58,940 nt of DNA from Acidobacteriaceae bacterium (GTDB lineage Bacteria > Acidobacteriota > Terriglobia > Terriglobales > Acidobacteriaceae), in NCBI GenBank assembly GCA_030037545.1, contig JASHRF010000081.1:1-58940 (forward strand). The letters run 5' to 3'. Below, one piece after another: positions 8,550 through 18,260 of the stretch. A program made the translations under genes and the position numbers. The stretch's first letter is position 1. Every line of letters starts with the position of its first letter. A model generated the notes under the pieces. That model saw nothing but the letters and a program-made list of their open reading frames with translations, was not told the origin of the DNA and searched no databases.

Positions 8550-9071
8550 TTTTTTGAATTTCCGTGCTTGAGGGGAAACAATTGCCATTTGGGCACTCAA
8601 TCAATGGGGATTTGCATCTTGCTTCGAGACTCAGCGTACGGACATTTGTCGGGCCGACGGTCGGATGCTTGCGAGACGGCTCATAGTACTGAAGCCGGCG
8701 AGGCAATCATTTTATCAAATAGGGCTTTTCGATTGAGGGCTCCATAAATCTGCGGGCTGTTGGGATCCTAATTTCTTGAGCGCGGCAGACGAGTGTATAT
8801 GGTTGGTCGCAGAGGACCGGTCGCGGGAGCTGACTGCACCAACAAAGAGGTCAGCGGGTTTGTCAACAGGAGTAACTATCTCTCTCCATCTTCGGTAGAT
8901 GCTCAATGTTTGCCGCTGCCAACATGCCCACGGCCGTCCCGAACTTCGTTGATTTGAGCTATCGCGATGAGCCTGTTTCTCAAGATCTCTAGCACGAAGA
9001 GCGCGTTGGTGCTGGACGATGCGCAAAACGGCTTCGAATCCGCAAAGACATCTCTGGTCTCAGCGCCTTCA
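8550..9071. other. Upstream region of RND operon, no gene recognised
   Basis: About 520 bp between the adaptor start and the 3' end of the acid phosphatase gene. It must carry the efflux promoter, but no confident promoter or operator could be picked out. A minus-strand frame near 8903-9060 overlaps the phosphatase end and has no recognisable domain. Confidence 0.5.
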
Positions 9072-10427
9072 TCACGGTCCCGGCTGTGAAAAGGCTGTAC
9101 GACTACCGGTACTTTCCGTATTCTCAACCAGATTCGCATAATTGGGATCAATTGCGCGGCCGGACAGTTGGGAAAAGGCTGCCCACGAACAGGTGTCAGC
9201 GCTGGCTTTCGAACATCCGCCGATTGTAAGCGGCACTCTCAGCGGGGGATGGGCCGGATTCAGCGGTGTGGCGCCGCGCAACTGCTCGAGCGTTTGTGCC
9301 GTGAACAGTACGCGCACGAAATAGTCTCCCGACACACTGCTGCGCCACAGTTCGAAGACCAGGGCGCTGCCAGGGGGAGTGTCGTCATGGCGTCCTCCGG
9401 CTGTCCAGGTGAGATGCAGTAGCGCCGCGACGGTGGTCAGATTCGTGTCGTGTCCAACGAGAAACAGGACGCGCTTGCCGGGAGGGTTGGATGCGCCGGG
9501 TACAGTCCGGCCCGTGACCGCCTGCTGCATGGCAGCGCTGATGCGGTCGAGGAGGCCGGAGGCATCGCGGCGCGCGACCGAGGGAGCGCGCTGTTCATAG
9601 TCGGCAGCCGCGTTGTGAATGGCGATCAGCGAGTTCAAAGTGCTCCTGGAGACGCAGCCCCAGCCGACCTCGCTCATCGGCATGCCTTGGACGTATTCGA
9701 GCAGAAAATTCTCGCTGAGACTAGCCGCAGTACCCATGGGGCCGCGCAGATCATCGGAGTGGCCGCGCTTGTCGGACGGGATGGCGGGAACGGCGAACAG
9801 CGAGACACGTCGATGGTTTGGTGACAAGGGAGGGCCACAGACGGCGAGGATCCGGTCCATTTGGGCGATTTGCGGACGATACTGCCTCGCCAGCTCTTGC
9901 GCTTGGGTTTGCCGCCCGAGGTTTTCGCCAGACGACTGGGCTGGCGGGTCGGCGTCTGTTGGGTGAAACAGGCCGTCACGCGTGCCCTCGGGCAGCCCAT
10001 GAACCGCAGGCGGACAGCCCGGGAACATGCCCTCGGCCAGTGCGCGGCCGCTCTCGCGGGTGCGCTGGTCGGAGTCGGCGTAGAACCAGACCTGCGCGGA
10101 GTCCGCGCAGCCCGCGGCGCTGAGCAGACCCTGCCGCGCCAGCAGCGAGCGATCCCAGGCGCCAAAGAGCTTCATGTCCTCGAAGCCGTGCGAGGTGAGA
10201 TAGCCGGGGGGAACATCCCACTGCGGCCACGCCGCGCGCGAGTACTGTGCGTAGCGGCCGGGTTCGCCGGTGGGCGAGCGGACGCCGTGGCGGGTGAGGA
10301 CGACGACAAACTTCAGTTGCGCCTGCTTCGATGCAGGCGGCGCGGTCTGGGCCGCGAGACAGACGCACGGCAAGGCGAAAAAGCAGGCGAATCGAACCAG
10401 CGACCGGGTCATCGGGAATCTCAGCAT
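9072..10427 (-). CDS. Secreted histidine acid phosphatase (phytase/AppA-like)
   Basis: A 451-residue protein with a signal peptide (MTRSLVRFACFFALPCVCLAAQ). It has the histidine acid phosphatase signature RHGVRSPT at residues 46-53, whose histidine is phosphorylated during catalysis, and the late HDTN motif that gives the proton donor. Family members include phytases and glucose-1-phosphatases, which release phosphate from sugar or inositol phosphates in the periplasm. It follows a TonB receptor gene on the same strand by 110 bp, which suggests hydrolysis of an imported organophosphate. Substrate is inferred. No strong ribosome-binding site precedes the ATG; an alternative start is five codons in. 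Confidence 0.88.
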   Translation of the reverse strand: MLRFPMTRSLVRFACFFALPCVCLAAQTAPPASKQAQLKFVVVLTRHGVRSPTGEPGRYAQYSRAAWPQWDVPPGYLTSHGFEDMKLFGAWDRSLLARQGLLSAAGCADSAQVWFYADSDQRTRESGRALAEGMFPGCPPAVHGLPEGTRDGLFHPTDADPPAQSSGENLGRQTQAQELARQYRPQIAQMDRILAVCGPPLSPNHRRVSLFAVPAIPSDKRGHSDDLRGPMGTAASLSENFLLEYVQGMPMSEVGWGCVSRSTLNSLIAIHNAAADYEQRAPSVARRDASGLLDRISAAMQQAVTGRTVPGASNPPGKRVLFLVGHDTNLTTVAALLHLTWTAGGRHDDTPPGSALVFELWRSSVSGDYFVRVLFTAQTLEQLRGATPLNPAHPPLRVPLTIGGCSKASADTCSWAAFSQLSGRAIDPNYANLVENTESTGSRTAFSQPGP

Positions 10428-10537
10428 GAGAACGTGTCTTTATCCTTAATAGAACAGCACCTGCACAAAAGGCGCGGAGCACATGAGATGCAGGATTTCA
10501 TGTACCCCGCTGAGAGGCCAAATGGAGCCAATGAGTA

Positions 10538-13438
10538 TCAGCGCTCGCCGCCGCCCGAAGTCCAGCGCAGGCTGGCGCTGTAAGTCGGCTTGTAGTACTC
10601 GCGCTGGGTCACATATTGTGGTTGCCCGTTATAGTAGCCAAAGACCTCGTTGGTCAGGTTCAGGCCATCGATATGCAGTTGCAGTCCATGCCAAATCCGC
10701 GCGCCCATCTGGGCGTCCACCTGGAGGTGCGAATAGGCGTAGTTGTCGCCATTGGGGCCGTTCGACGGGCCTGCAGTGTCGTTTGCCGGGTCGGCCTGGT
10801 TGTTGAACCACTGGTAGGCATAGTCGTAATCGCTATTAAAGGTGATGCCCATATGAACGAAGTAGCGCCCCATGAGGTAGCCGGGCTCGATGTTGAAGGC
10901 GTTGCGCGCGGTGCCGATGAGCGGCGGCGAATACGTGCTTCCCGGAATGCCGTTGGTATGCGAATCGGCATACGAGTAGTTGGCCATCATTTGCAAGCCG
11001 CTCAGTTTGCCGGGCAGGTAGCTCATGTTTTGCCGCCAGGCAAACTCCAGGCCCCAGACCTGCGCGTTGTTGGCGTTAATATCCTGCTGCGCCAGGTACG
11101 GGGCGTCATTATCGTACGTGTTGATGTTCTGGCCGGGGATGTCGCAGAGAGAGCCCGTGATCTCGCAGGAGGTGTAAACCTGGACGATGGGGTCGTAGAG
11201 CTGCTTATAGAAGTACCCCGTCTGGATGACGCCGAAGGGGCGCAGTTCCTGCTCTAGCAGCAGATCGTAGTTGTTGGCGCGGGTGGGCTGCTCGGTAGGG
11301 TTGCCGATGTCGTAGCGGGGAGTTTCGCCCGCGTCCCCGCTATCCAGAACGTACGGCACCAGGTCGTAAGGGTTGGGAGGCGCAAGGCCGCGCGAGTAGT
11401 TGGCGCGGATGGCGGTCATCGGGGTCACCATCCAGCGTGCCTGCACGCTGGGCAAGGGAACGACGTAAGACTCAGAGGAGTTCTCCGGGGTAGTCCCAAG
11501 CCAGTTGCCATTGATGTCGGTGCTCACGTAGTAGCCGAGCGCGCGCACCTCGACGGCCTCCACACGAAAACCGGTCTGCAGGCTGAACCTGGGCCAGTTG
11601 ATAGTGTTCATCACGTAGCCCGCGCTGAGGTGCTGGACGAGATCGAAGTCGGCTGACTGCGAGGCTTCCTGGGTCGCGCCTTGATCCAGCGTGAATTGTC
11701 CCGGATTCGCCAGGAAGTAATTGTTCAGCTTGTTCCAGCTTGTGACAGGCCCCATGTAATACGTGCCGTCATAGTAGTCGTTATTCTGGAACCCGTTCAG
11801 GAACGGAGCCATGGTCAGGGTGGTTGCGGAGCCGCTGAGGTCGTATTCAGGCGTATATGCTTGCTCAAAGGCGTGCTCGTTGCGAAATTCGCCGCCAAAT
11901 TGGAAGGTGGCCGGGCGCGAGCCGAGGTGGTAATTCATGCCCACGCCCGCCATTTCCTGCAAGTCCAGTTCGACGGCCGAGCCAGAAGTAGTGCGGAAGG
12001 AGTCGAGGACATAGTTATCCGGATTGAAATTATTGTCAGCCGGATTGGCATTGGGGGACTCGCACCCCGGCGACCACTCCGGCCGGTAGATGCTGGTGGG
12101 CGTTCCGATGTAGGTGCAGTTGGCCGCGTCGTAGCTCTTCAGGGACGACACCGGGTCCCACTCCGCTACCGGGTCGCCACCGGCGTTCAGGAAGCGGGAG
12201 CGGGAGACCGCCGAATCCCAGTTAACCCAGGAGTTTTTGAAAACGTGATTGCCATCGAGAATCAGACTGCCGATTTCCGGGGTTCTCACTTGGTCCGACT
12301 CATAGAACTTGGCCTTGGGGCCCATTTCGTAGTACCACTTGTCGAGCCAGTCGTCGAAATCGGAAAGCAAGAAGCGCAGCGCAAAGTTGGTGGTCTGGCT
12401 CTTCTTGAAATCGAGGGTACTGGTATAGCCCCAGCGATACTCGTGGAAGCGATACATACGCTCAGTGTCGTTGCTGTAATAGGGAGTCGTCGAGCCATCG
12501 GGGTTGAGGGCCGGGGTGGGCTGGATGTTATCGATGCCGGCACCGTTGTAATCCTCCTCGAAGCCGCCGATCAGGCCCCAGCGCTTGTTTGCGCCAAAGC
12601 TCATCCCCGCGGTGGTGCTCACCTTGCCCACGTAGCGGGTATTCATGATCGGGGTGTAACCCATCGTTGATTCCGCGCTGAAATAGGGCTGCGCTCCCGC
12701 CGACTTCGTAACCAGGTTCACTGAGCCGCCGATGCCGCCCGCATCCTGAGTGGCGGAAAGGGTCTTGTTGACCACGATGGACGCCACCATGTTGTCTGGA
12801 ATCGTCGTCAGATCGACCTGTTCGACGACCACCTCCGGCGCGGGCAGGGTCACGCCATCGACCGTGACATTGGTCAGCCGCGGATCCAGTCCGCGCACCT
12901 GGACGTACTCGCCCTGGCCTTCGTTGCGTTGCAGCGTGACGTCCGGCAGCCGGCCAGTGGCGTCGGCGATATTGCCGTTAGGCAGCGCCTCAATCTCGGT
13001 CAGTGGCATGACATTGACAATGTTCGCCGACGTAATTTCCTCGTTGACGGCCTGTGTCATGGTCTGCAGCGGACCGGACTGGGCTGATACGACTACTTCT
13101 TCGCCGGTGGACCCAACCTGGAGCACCACGCTGAGAGTCTGCGTTTCGCCAGCGGCCAGAGTAGCGCTTTGCGTCAGCGGCTGAAAGCCCGCAGAAGTGA
13201 TACTGATGGTGTATGTGCCAGGAGCAAGACCTGTGACACTGAACTGCCCTGTGCCATTGGTTGTGGTTACGGCGCCACCAGGAGTGACCACTACGCGCGC
13301 TCCCGGGATCACGGCTTTGGATGAGTCGGACACCGTGCCGCTGATGGATGCCGTTTGTGATTGCGCGAAGAGCGTGCCGATGGAGCATACAGCCAGCAAT
13401 GCCAGTACGACGGAATTGCGCAAGCCAAAGCGCAGCAT
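10538..13438 (-). CDS. TonB-dependent receptor with CarboxypepD_reg domain
   Basis: The start at 13438 is chosen because GGAGG precedes it closely and a signal peptide follows at once (MLRFGLRNSVVLALLAV...LFAQ); the frame extends 37 codons further upstream without such support. The 966-residue protein has a carboxypeptidase-regulatory-like beta domain (ISGTVSDSSKAVIPGARV), then a plug (GNIADATGRLPDVTLQRNEGQ and VQVRGLDPRLTNVTVDG) typical of the TonB-Xanth-Caul group, then a long beta-barrel. It should import a bulky ligand through the outer membrane. It shares a strand with the downstream acid phosphatase and is divergent from a two-component system. Confidence 0.93.
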   Translation of the reverse strand: MLRFGLRNSVVLALLAVCSIGTLFAQSQTASISGTVSDSSKAVIPGARVVVTPGGAVTTTNGTGQFSVTGLAPGTYTISITSAGFQPLTQSATLAAGETQTLSVVLQVGSTGEEVVVSAQSGPLQTMTQAVNEEITSANIVNVMPLTEIEALPNGNIADATGRLPDVTLQRNEGQGEYVQVRGLDPRLTNVTVDGVTLPAPEVVVEQVDLTTIPDNMVASIVVNKTLSATQDAGGIGGSVNLVTKSAGAQPYFSAESTMGYTPIMNTRYVGKVSTTAGMSFGANKRWGLIGGFEEDYNGAGIDNIQPTPALNPDGSTTPYYSNDTERMYRFHEYRWGYTSTLDFKKSQTTNFALRFLLSDFDDWLDKWYYEMGPKAKFYESDQVRTPEIGSLILDGNHVFKNSWVNWDSAVSRSRFLNAGGDPVAEWDPVSSLKSYDAANCTYIGTPTSIYRPEWSPGCESPNANPADNNFNPDNYVLDSFRTTSGSAVELDLQEMAGVGMNYHLGSRPATFQFGGEFRNEHAFEQAYTPEYDLSGSATTLTMAPFLNGFQNNDYYDGTYYMGPVTSWNKLNNYFLANPGQFTLDQGATQEASQSADFDLVQHLSAGYVMNTINWPRFSLQTGFRVEAVEVRALGYYVSTDINGNWLGTTPENSSESYVVPLPSVQARWMVTPMTAIRANYSRGLAPPNPYDLVPYVLDSGDAGETPRYDIGNPTEQPTRANNYDLLLEQELRPFGVIQTGYFYKQLYDPIVQVYTSCEITGSLCDIPGQNINTYDNDAPYLAQQDINANNAQVWGLEFAWRQNMSYLPGKLSGLQMMANYSYADSHTNGIPGSTYSPPLIGTARNAFNIEPGYLMGRYFVHMGITFNSDYDYAYQWFNNQADPANDTAGPSNGPNGDNYAYSHLQVDAQMGARIWHGLQLHIDGLNLTNEVFGYYNGQPQYVTQREYYKPTYSASLRWTSGGGER

Positions 13439-13501
13439 AACTGCCTCCGGGACAAAATTTCGATTGATATCCTGCGATCGGTACGGTGGCAGTATGGCAA
13501 C

Positions 13502-13521
13502 GCAATCTAAAAGCAATCTAA
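13502..13521. promoter_or_regulatory. Direct repeat, candidate response-regulator box
   Basis: GCAATCTAA occurs at 13502-13510 and again at 13513-13521, an exact 11-bp period. OmpR/PhoB-type regulators bind tandem half-sites with this spacing. The site lies in the 146-bp divergent promoter between the TonB receptor and the response regulator gene. The role is inferred. Confidence 0.55.
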
Positions 13522-13584
13522 GGAACAAGCCTACGGATTCGCTTTTCATCGGAAATTTACAGGTCGGGGCATAGACTGCAAGCC

Positions 13585-14259
13585 ATGCAGGTACTGGTGG
13601 TCGAAGACAAGCGCAGCCTGGCTGGGCATCTGGGGCGCGCGCTGCAGGGGGAAGGTTACTCCGTTACCTTGGCGTACGACGGAGAGGAGGGTCTGCGCCT
13701 GGGGCGCACGGATCGCTTCGACCTGATCGTTCTGGACATCATGCTGCCGCACATGGACGGATTCACCGTGATCCGCAAGCTGCGCGAAGGCCGGCTGCAC
13801 ACGCAGACAATCATTCTTTCCGCGCGCGACTCGACGCAGGATATGGTGCGCGGGTTGGACGCGGGAGCGGACGATTACCTGACGAAACCGTTCGCCCTGG
13901 AGGTGCTCCTGGCGCGCTTGCGCGCCGCCTCGCGCCGCGTGGCCGAGCGTCCGCCAGACGAGCTGTGCTGTGGCGATCTGGCGCTGCAGCCGCAAACCTG
14001 CACGCTGCGGCGCGGCGACCGCGTGGAGCCGCTGACGCGGACCGAATATGCGCTGCTGGAATGCCTGATCCGGCGCGCGGGCATGATTGTTCCGCATCGC
14101 GTGCTGATCGAGGAGGGCTGGGGATTGAACTCCGACGTCAGCCAGGACAGCCTGTACGTCTTCATCCGATCACTGCGCGCGAAGGTGACGCGTCCTGGCG
14201 AGGCCGAACGGCTGCACACGGTGCGCGGTGTGGGTTACTCCCTGCGGACGGAATCATGA
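13585..14259 (+). CDS. OmpR-family response regulator
   Basis: A 224-residue regulator of standard length. The receiver domain has the acidic pair E7/D8, the phosphoacceptor D51 in VLDIMLP, and K101 in DYLTKPF. A winged-helix output domain follows, with RTEYALLECLIRRAG and the terminal LHTVRGVGYSLR. It should bind tandem 11-bp-spaced sites when phosphorylated by the kinase encoded next, with which it overlaps by 4 bp. A matching direct repeat lies 64 bp upstream, toward the divergent TonB receptor and phosphatase. The signal is unknown; CusR/QseB-like regulators are the closest by look. Confidence 0.93.
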   Translation: MQVLVVEDKRSLAGHLGRALQGEGYSVTLAYDGEEGLRLGRTDRFDLIVLDIMLPHMDGFTVIRKLREGRLHTQTIILSARDSTQDMVRGLDAGADDYLTKPFALEVLLARLRAASRRVAERPPDELCCGDLALQPQTCTLRRGDRVEPLTRTEYALLECLIRRAGMIVPHRVLIEEGWGLNSDVSQDSLYVFIRSLRAKVTRPGEAERLHTVRGVGYSLRTES

Positions 14260-15647
14260 AGAGGCAGTGGTCGATCTCGCTGCGCCTCACGCTGTGGTTC
14301 GGCGGGATTTTCTTTCTGGGCTGGCTGCTCTTCGGCGTAGCCATGTGGTGGAACCTGCGCCACACGCTGGTGAACGAGCGTTACGGCACGCTGGCGCGCC
14401 GCGAAGAGCGTTTGGAAAAGCTTCTGTTTGCCGGCCAGAGCCACAGTGAGGCGGAGCGTCTCAGGGACTTCGCCGGATTCGCGCGCGCCACCGGCCACGG
14501 ACTCTGCGAGATTCTGGATGAGCGGGGACATCCGGCGTATCCGGTTCCCAACGGGGAGGCGCAAGAGTTTCCCTGGCCGCGGGTAAAGAATACTGGCGCG
14601 GAGCAGTTCGAGCAGGTCGGCGGAGCCGGCGGGTCCTGGTGGGTGCTCGGCCGCCCGTTTTCGTTGGGAAACGAAAAGCTCTACCTGATAGATGCGGCTC
14701 CGGAAGAGGATAACCGGGTGGTGCTGGACCGATTCCTGACGGGATTGCTAGCTTCCATCCCCCTGCTGCTCCTGATTTCCTCTGCGGGCGGATACTTCCT
14801 GAGCCGGCGCGCGCTTCTGCCGGTGGACCGCATCACCGCGTCCGCGCGCACCATCAGCATCACCAACCTGTCGCAGCGGCTGCCCGTGCCGCACGCGAGC
14901 GACGAGCTGCAGCGCCTCTCCGTGACCTGCAACGCCATGCTCGAGCGGCTGGAAGGAGCGGTCAGCCGCATCCGGCAATTTACCACTGACGCATCGCACG
15001 ATCTGCGCGGGCCGGTCTCGTTCATGCGGACCGTCGCCGAGGTTGCGCTGCGCAATCCCCGCATCGACTCGGATAGCCGCCAGGCGCTTACGGATATCGT
15101 GGAGGAGTCGGCAAGAACCTCGCTCCTGCTGGAGGACATGCTGACGCTGGCCCGTGCCGATGCGGACCGTGCTGAAGTGGCGCTAGTAATGGTGGATTTG
15201 CGTTGTGTGATCGAAGAGACGTGCGAAATCACCCGGCCGTTAGCGGCGGAGCGGCAACATGTTTTCTTCATTGACCTGGACCCCTCCAGGAACTTTAGAG
15301 TGCTGGGTGACTTCGCCAGCCTGCGCCGCCTGTTCTGGATCCTGCTGGACAATGCTGTCAAGTACACGCCCTCTCCCGGCCGAATCGAGGTGAGCCTAAG
15401 TTCTTCCGCCCATGAGCTTGTCGTCGCGGTGCGCGACAATGGAATCGGCATCTCGGAGAAAGATCTGCCCCGCATTTTCGACCGTTTCTATCGCGCGGAT
15501 CCCTCGCGCGGCCAAGTCGAGGGCAGCGGCTTGGGGCTCTCCATTGCTAAATGGATCGCCGAGATGCATCGCGCACGTCTGTCCGTCGCGAGTGCAGTGC
15601 ACTCGGGCACAACCTTTGAAGTCGCTTTCCCCGCATATGCGGAGTGA
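14256..15647 (+). CDS. Membrane sensor histidine kinase
   Basis: It starts at the ATG in the ATGA overlap with the regulator gene; 463 residues. A first membrane helix (LTLWFGGIFFLGWLLFGVA) is followed by a periplasmic sensor of about 140 residues, a second helix (LLASIPLLLLISSAGGYFL), a HAMP linker, the phosphorylated H-box TTDASHDLRGPVSFMRT, the N-box WILLDNAVKYTPSPG and ATP-lid glycine boxes DNGIGISEKD and GSGLGLSIAKW. It phosphorylates the partner regulator. The short periplasmic domain has no recognisable ligand-binding family. The divergent receptor and phosphatase suggest phosphate-ester or metal sensing, which is inference. Confidence 0.94.
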   Translation: MKRQWSISLRLTLWFGGIFFLGWLLFGVAMWWNLRHTLVNERYGTLARREERLEKLLFAGQSHSEAERLRDFAGFARATGHGLCEILDERGHPAYPVPNGEAQEFPWPRVKNTGAEQFEQVGGAGGSWWVLGRPFSLGNEKLYLIDAAPEEDNRVVLDRFLTGLLASIPLLLLISSAGGYFLSRRALLPVDRITASARTISITNLSQRLPVPHASDELQRLSVTCNAMLERLEGAVSRIRQFTTDASHDLRGPVSFMRTVAEVALRNPRIDSDSRQALTDIVEESARTSLLLEDMLTLARADADRAEVALVMVDLRCVIEETCEITRPLAAERQHVFFIDLDPSRNFRVLGDFASLRRLFWILLDNAVKYTPSPGRIEVSLSSSAHELVVAVRDNGIGISEKDLPRIFDRFYRADPSRGQVEGSGLGLSIAKWIAEMHRARLSVASAVHSGTTFEVAFPAYAE

Positions 15648-15936
15648 TGACCATGGCGCTTTCAAGCCGCTCATGCGCCGTGGCTTGTTCGCCAATGACC
15701 GGATAAATTGCCGCAAACGGACTTCAGTCCTGCGATCTCTTGCGAATGGTCACTGAGCGCATTATCGCCGATGCACTCAGTGCGCGCAGCGGCTTGCTGG
15801 CGATAGTGAAAAGCAGGTATCCGGAGCGTTTTCCCCAGCGGCTGAAGATTTGTGATGAGTATGATGTGTTTTTGGCGTTCTCCATTGACGCAGAGAACTG
15901 TCGGCGTTTGGATCAACTCAACATGTGGAAGTAGCT

Positions 15937-15985
15937 GCCACCGTAAGGTGGCCCAACATCAACCGGGGCTGCGTTAGCGGCCCCG
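15937..15985. repeat. Two adjacent REP-like hairpins
   Basis: GCCACC at 15937-15942 pairs with GGTGGC at 15947-15952. CGGGGCTGC at 15964-15972 then pairs with GCGGCCCCG at 15977-15985 around a GTTA loop, with one G-U pair. There is no T-run, so neither is a classic terminator. They sit between the histidine kinase and the truncated MFS gene and look like a small extragenic palindromic element. Confidence 0.5.
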
Positions 15986-16122
15986 TTCAAGAGGGGCCAC
16001 CGAGCGCGCCACCCTGGCTGCCCAGAGGCTCCTGGTGCGGACCCCGCGGTATCCGCAGAACGTTGTGCTGTTGCAAAAGGCGGTCCGTGGGAACACGGGC
16101 ATGGCGGCGGATCGTTCCTGTC

Positions 16123-16815
16123 CTTGTTTCAGAAGCGCTACGGCGCGCCACCATTCTTGCCTCTGTGCCATGGTTTCTGCAGGACCTGGGCACCTACGGT
16201 ATCGGCATCTTCGCGCCAACCATTCTCGCCACAGCCTTCGGGCACAAGGCCGAGCACGTGCGCAGCATGAGCGATCTGATCGTCAATGCTACAGAAGGCG
16301 CCAAGGGCGACGCCATGATCACGACTCTGCTGATTATCGGTATTGTCTTTGCCATGATGCTGGCAGACAAGGTGGGCCGGATCAGGCTTCAGATCATCGG
16401 CTTCATCGGCTGCGCTGTGGGTCTGCTGATCGCTTCGCTCTCCGTCGGCCTGACCGGCAGCCTTCAGATCGCGCTGATCTTTATCGGCTTTATGCTCTTC
16501 CAGTTTATGACCAACTTTGGCCCCAATGCACAGACTTACCTGCTGGCCGGCGAGGTCTTTCCCACCGCTATCCGAGGCTCAGGCGCCGGCTTTGCCGCAG
16601 CCTTCGCGAAAATCGGCGCGGTTGCGACCGCGTTCCTGTTTCCTGTCCTGCTGGACGTGATCGGAACACGGATGTTGCTCTACGGCCTGATTGTAAGCTC
16701 AGTGCTTGGCGCCGTGGTGACCTGGTTTTTCCGCATCGAGACAGCGGGTGTCAATCTCGACCAGATCGGTGAGATGGCTGCAGGCAAACCGGAGGAATCG
16801 AAGGCAATTGCTTGA
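16123..16815 (+). pseudogene. MFS metabolite transporter, N-terminus lost
   Basis: About 230 residues correspond to the C-terminal half of a major-facilitator sugar or metabolite:proton symporter: a helix with PWFLQDLGTYGIGIFAPTIL, then five further hydrophobic helices with the conserved GPNAQTYLLAGEVFPTAIRGSG between helices. The first six helices are missing. Sequence before about 16120 is GC-rich, contains palindromes and does not resemble a transporter, although the frame is open back to 15925. A half transporter is unlikely to work. The 3' end looks normal (IETAGVNLDQIGE). Confidence 0.75.
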
Positions 16816-17438
16816 ACTGGTTGGAGGGCCGCCAGCAGCCGCTCTTCGATGTTGGAATCCCCATTCTCGATTGGCGATAACAGGTCTTGGCGCAATTCCA
16901 CCGTCCTGATGATAAGCAGGCCACCAAACCGATCGTTCATCGGCTTCTCAAGATTCTGCTTGTAGCCGAGATATGAGTGCGGATATGCGCGCTGTTCATA
17001 AAAACTCGGCCTGCCACAATTTCGTAAGGCCTCATGCACCGTAACCTCCTGACGGCGAGTCTCATGTGAGCGGGCCGGGGAATTTTTTCCGGGAGAATCC
17101 GGATGCAGGTGAAGACCTGGCGGAGGAAATTCGCACGGCCCTTAATTGAGGCTCGGAGCCCGACCCTTATGGGTTACCAAACGTCTGGAGACGCATTCAT
17201 TACGTGGCCTTGAATTCCGTGAGAATTTTTGGCTGTTTATCGATGACGAAGAAGCGGCGGCCGCCCTCGTGAATATCGCTTATGAAAAGCCGGACTTCAC
17301 GGTCGCATCACTGTCCGGCTGAGATCGCAAAACGCGCATTGGCGCTCTCGTAGAAGCCAAAGATGGCTTGCGCGTGAGATGCGGCGGCTGCCACTGCCCA
17401 GAACCTCTATGTATGGCTTGTTCGCGCGATCCGCGGAT
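16816..17438. other. Intergenic decay region, nothing certain
   Basis: About 620 bp between the MFS remnant and the end of phnX. A frame at 17146-17322 (TTG start) reads FRENFWLFIDDEEAAAALV and could be a small-protein fragment. A minus-strand frame around 16850-17039 also stays open. Neither has a ribosome-binding site or a family I recognise. Confidence 0.4.
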
Positions 17439-18260
17439 TCATACGCGCGCAAATGGTTCCAATCCGGCTGCGAGTTTTTCCTCGATTTGCGCAAGAATGG
17501 CATTGCAGGCTGGCAGGTCTTCAGCGACGAAATCGGCGCCAGCGGAGCGCAACGTTTCGGTGGCCTTTCGCAGGCGTTGCTGCTGCTCCGTCAATGACAA
17601 CGACTCCCAATCAGCGGCGCTGAGGCCGATCAGATTGCCGGTTCTGGTAAGGCCGATCGTCCACATGCCGGCGTTTCGGCCTTCTTCGATATCGATGACT
17701 GTGTCGCCAATCTTTACACATGCGATGGGCGGGTATACATCCAACAACTCTGCATTCTTCATGAGCATCCATGGCGCAGGGCGCCCGGCACTCGCTTCAT
17801 CCGGGCAAACTGAAGCATCGGGCCGATAGCCGTCCTGGGCGGCCTGAGCCAATACCGGTGCCAGCATCTGGCGGGTATATCCGGTGGTGCTGCCAATGCG
17901 AATGCCGCGATCCTGCCAGTTCTTTACGGTTTCGGCAACGCCGGGAATCAGTTTAGAATGGCGCTCGATGATCTTCATCTGTAACGGGCCAAATTCCTCA
18001 AAGAGAACGCTGACTTGGGCCTCACCAGGTTCCTGGCCGGTGAGTGTGCTCCACTTGGCGCGTACGTTGGGCAGCGCGAGAATGGCGCGGATATGGTCGC
18101 GCTTGAGCAGTCCCATGTCGCGGCGGGCATCTTCATTCAACAAATCGATTTCATGCTGCGCGAAGAGCGCCTGGAGAGCAAGCACCGGCGCCATCGACCC
18201 ATGATCGACCGTGGTTCCGGCCCAGTCCAACATGATGGCTCGGATAAGCGGAGAGTTCAT
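17439..18260 (-). CDS. phnX: Phosphonoacetaldehyde hydrolase
   Basis: PhnX splits phosphonoacetaldehyde into acetaldehyde and phosphate, the second step of 2-aminoethylphosphonate breakdown. The 273-residue protein is a HAD-superfamily enzyme. The nucleophile D12 lies in MLDWAGTTVD and the Schiff-base lysine is K53 in GLLKRDH, the same numbering as in the characterised Bacillus enzyme. Conserved IGSTTGYTRQML, ASAGRPAPWM and IGDTVIDIEEG blocks follow. The ATG at 18260 is used rather than the frame's upstream extension. It is last in a minus-strand operon after a regulator and a transporter, and its partner phnW lies on the other arm at 28009. Confidence 0.96.
   Translation of the reverse strand: MNSPLIRAIMLDWAGTTVDHGSMAPVLALQALFAQHEIDLLNEDARRDMGLLKRDHIRAILALPNVRAKWSTLTGQEPGEAQVSVLFEEFGPLQMKIIERHSKLIPGVAETVKNWQDRGIRIGSTTGYTRQMLAPVLAQAAQDGYRPDASVCPDEASAGRPAPWMLMKNAELLDVYPPIACVKIGDTVIDIEEGRNAGMWTIGLTRTGNLIGLSAADWESLSLTEQQQRLRKATETLRSAGADFVAEDLPACNAILAQIEEKLAAGLEPFARV

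Noticed and set aside
15740..15934. 64-residue frame after the histidine kinase
   Set aside because: No ribosome-binding site, no recognised motif and an equally open antisense frame; coding is not supported.
17146..17322. Small frame with FWLFIDDEEAAAALV
   Set aside because: It has only a TTG start without ribosome-binding site, and the family is not recognised; noted in the intergenic entry only.
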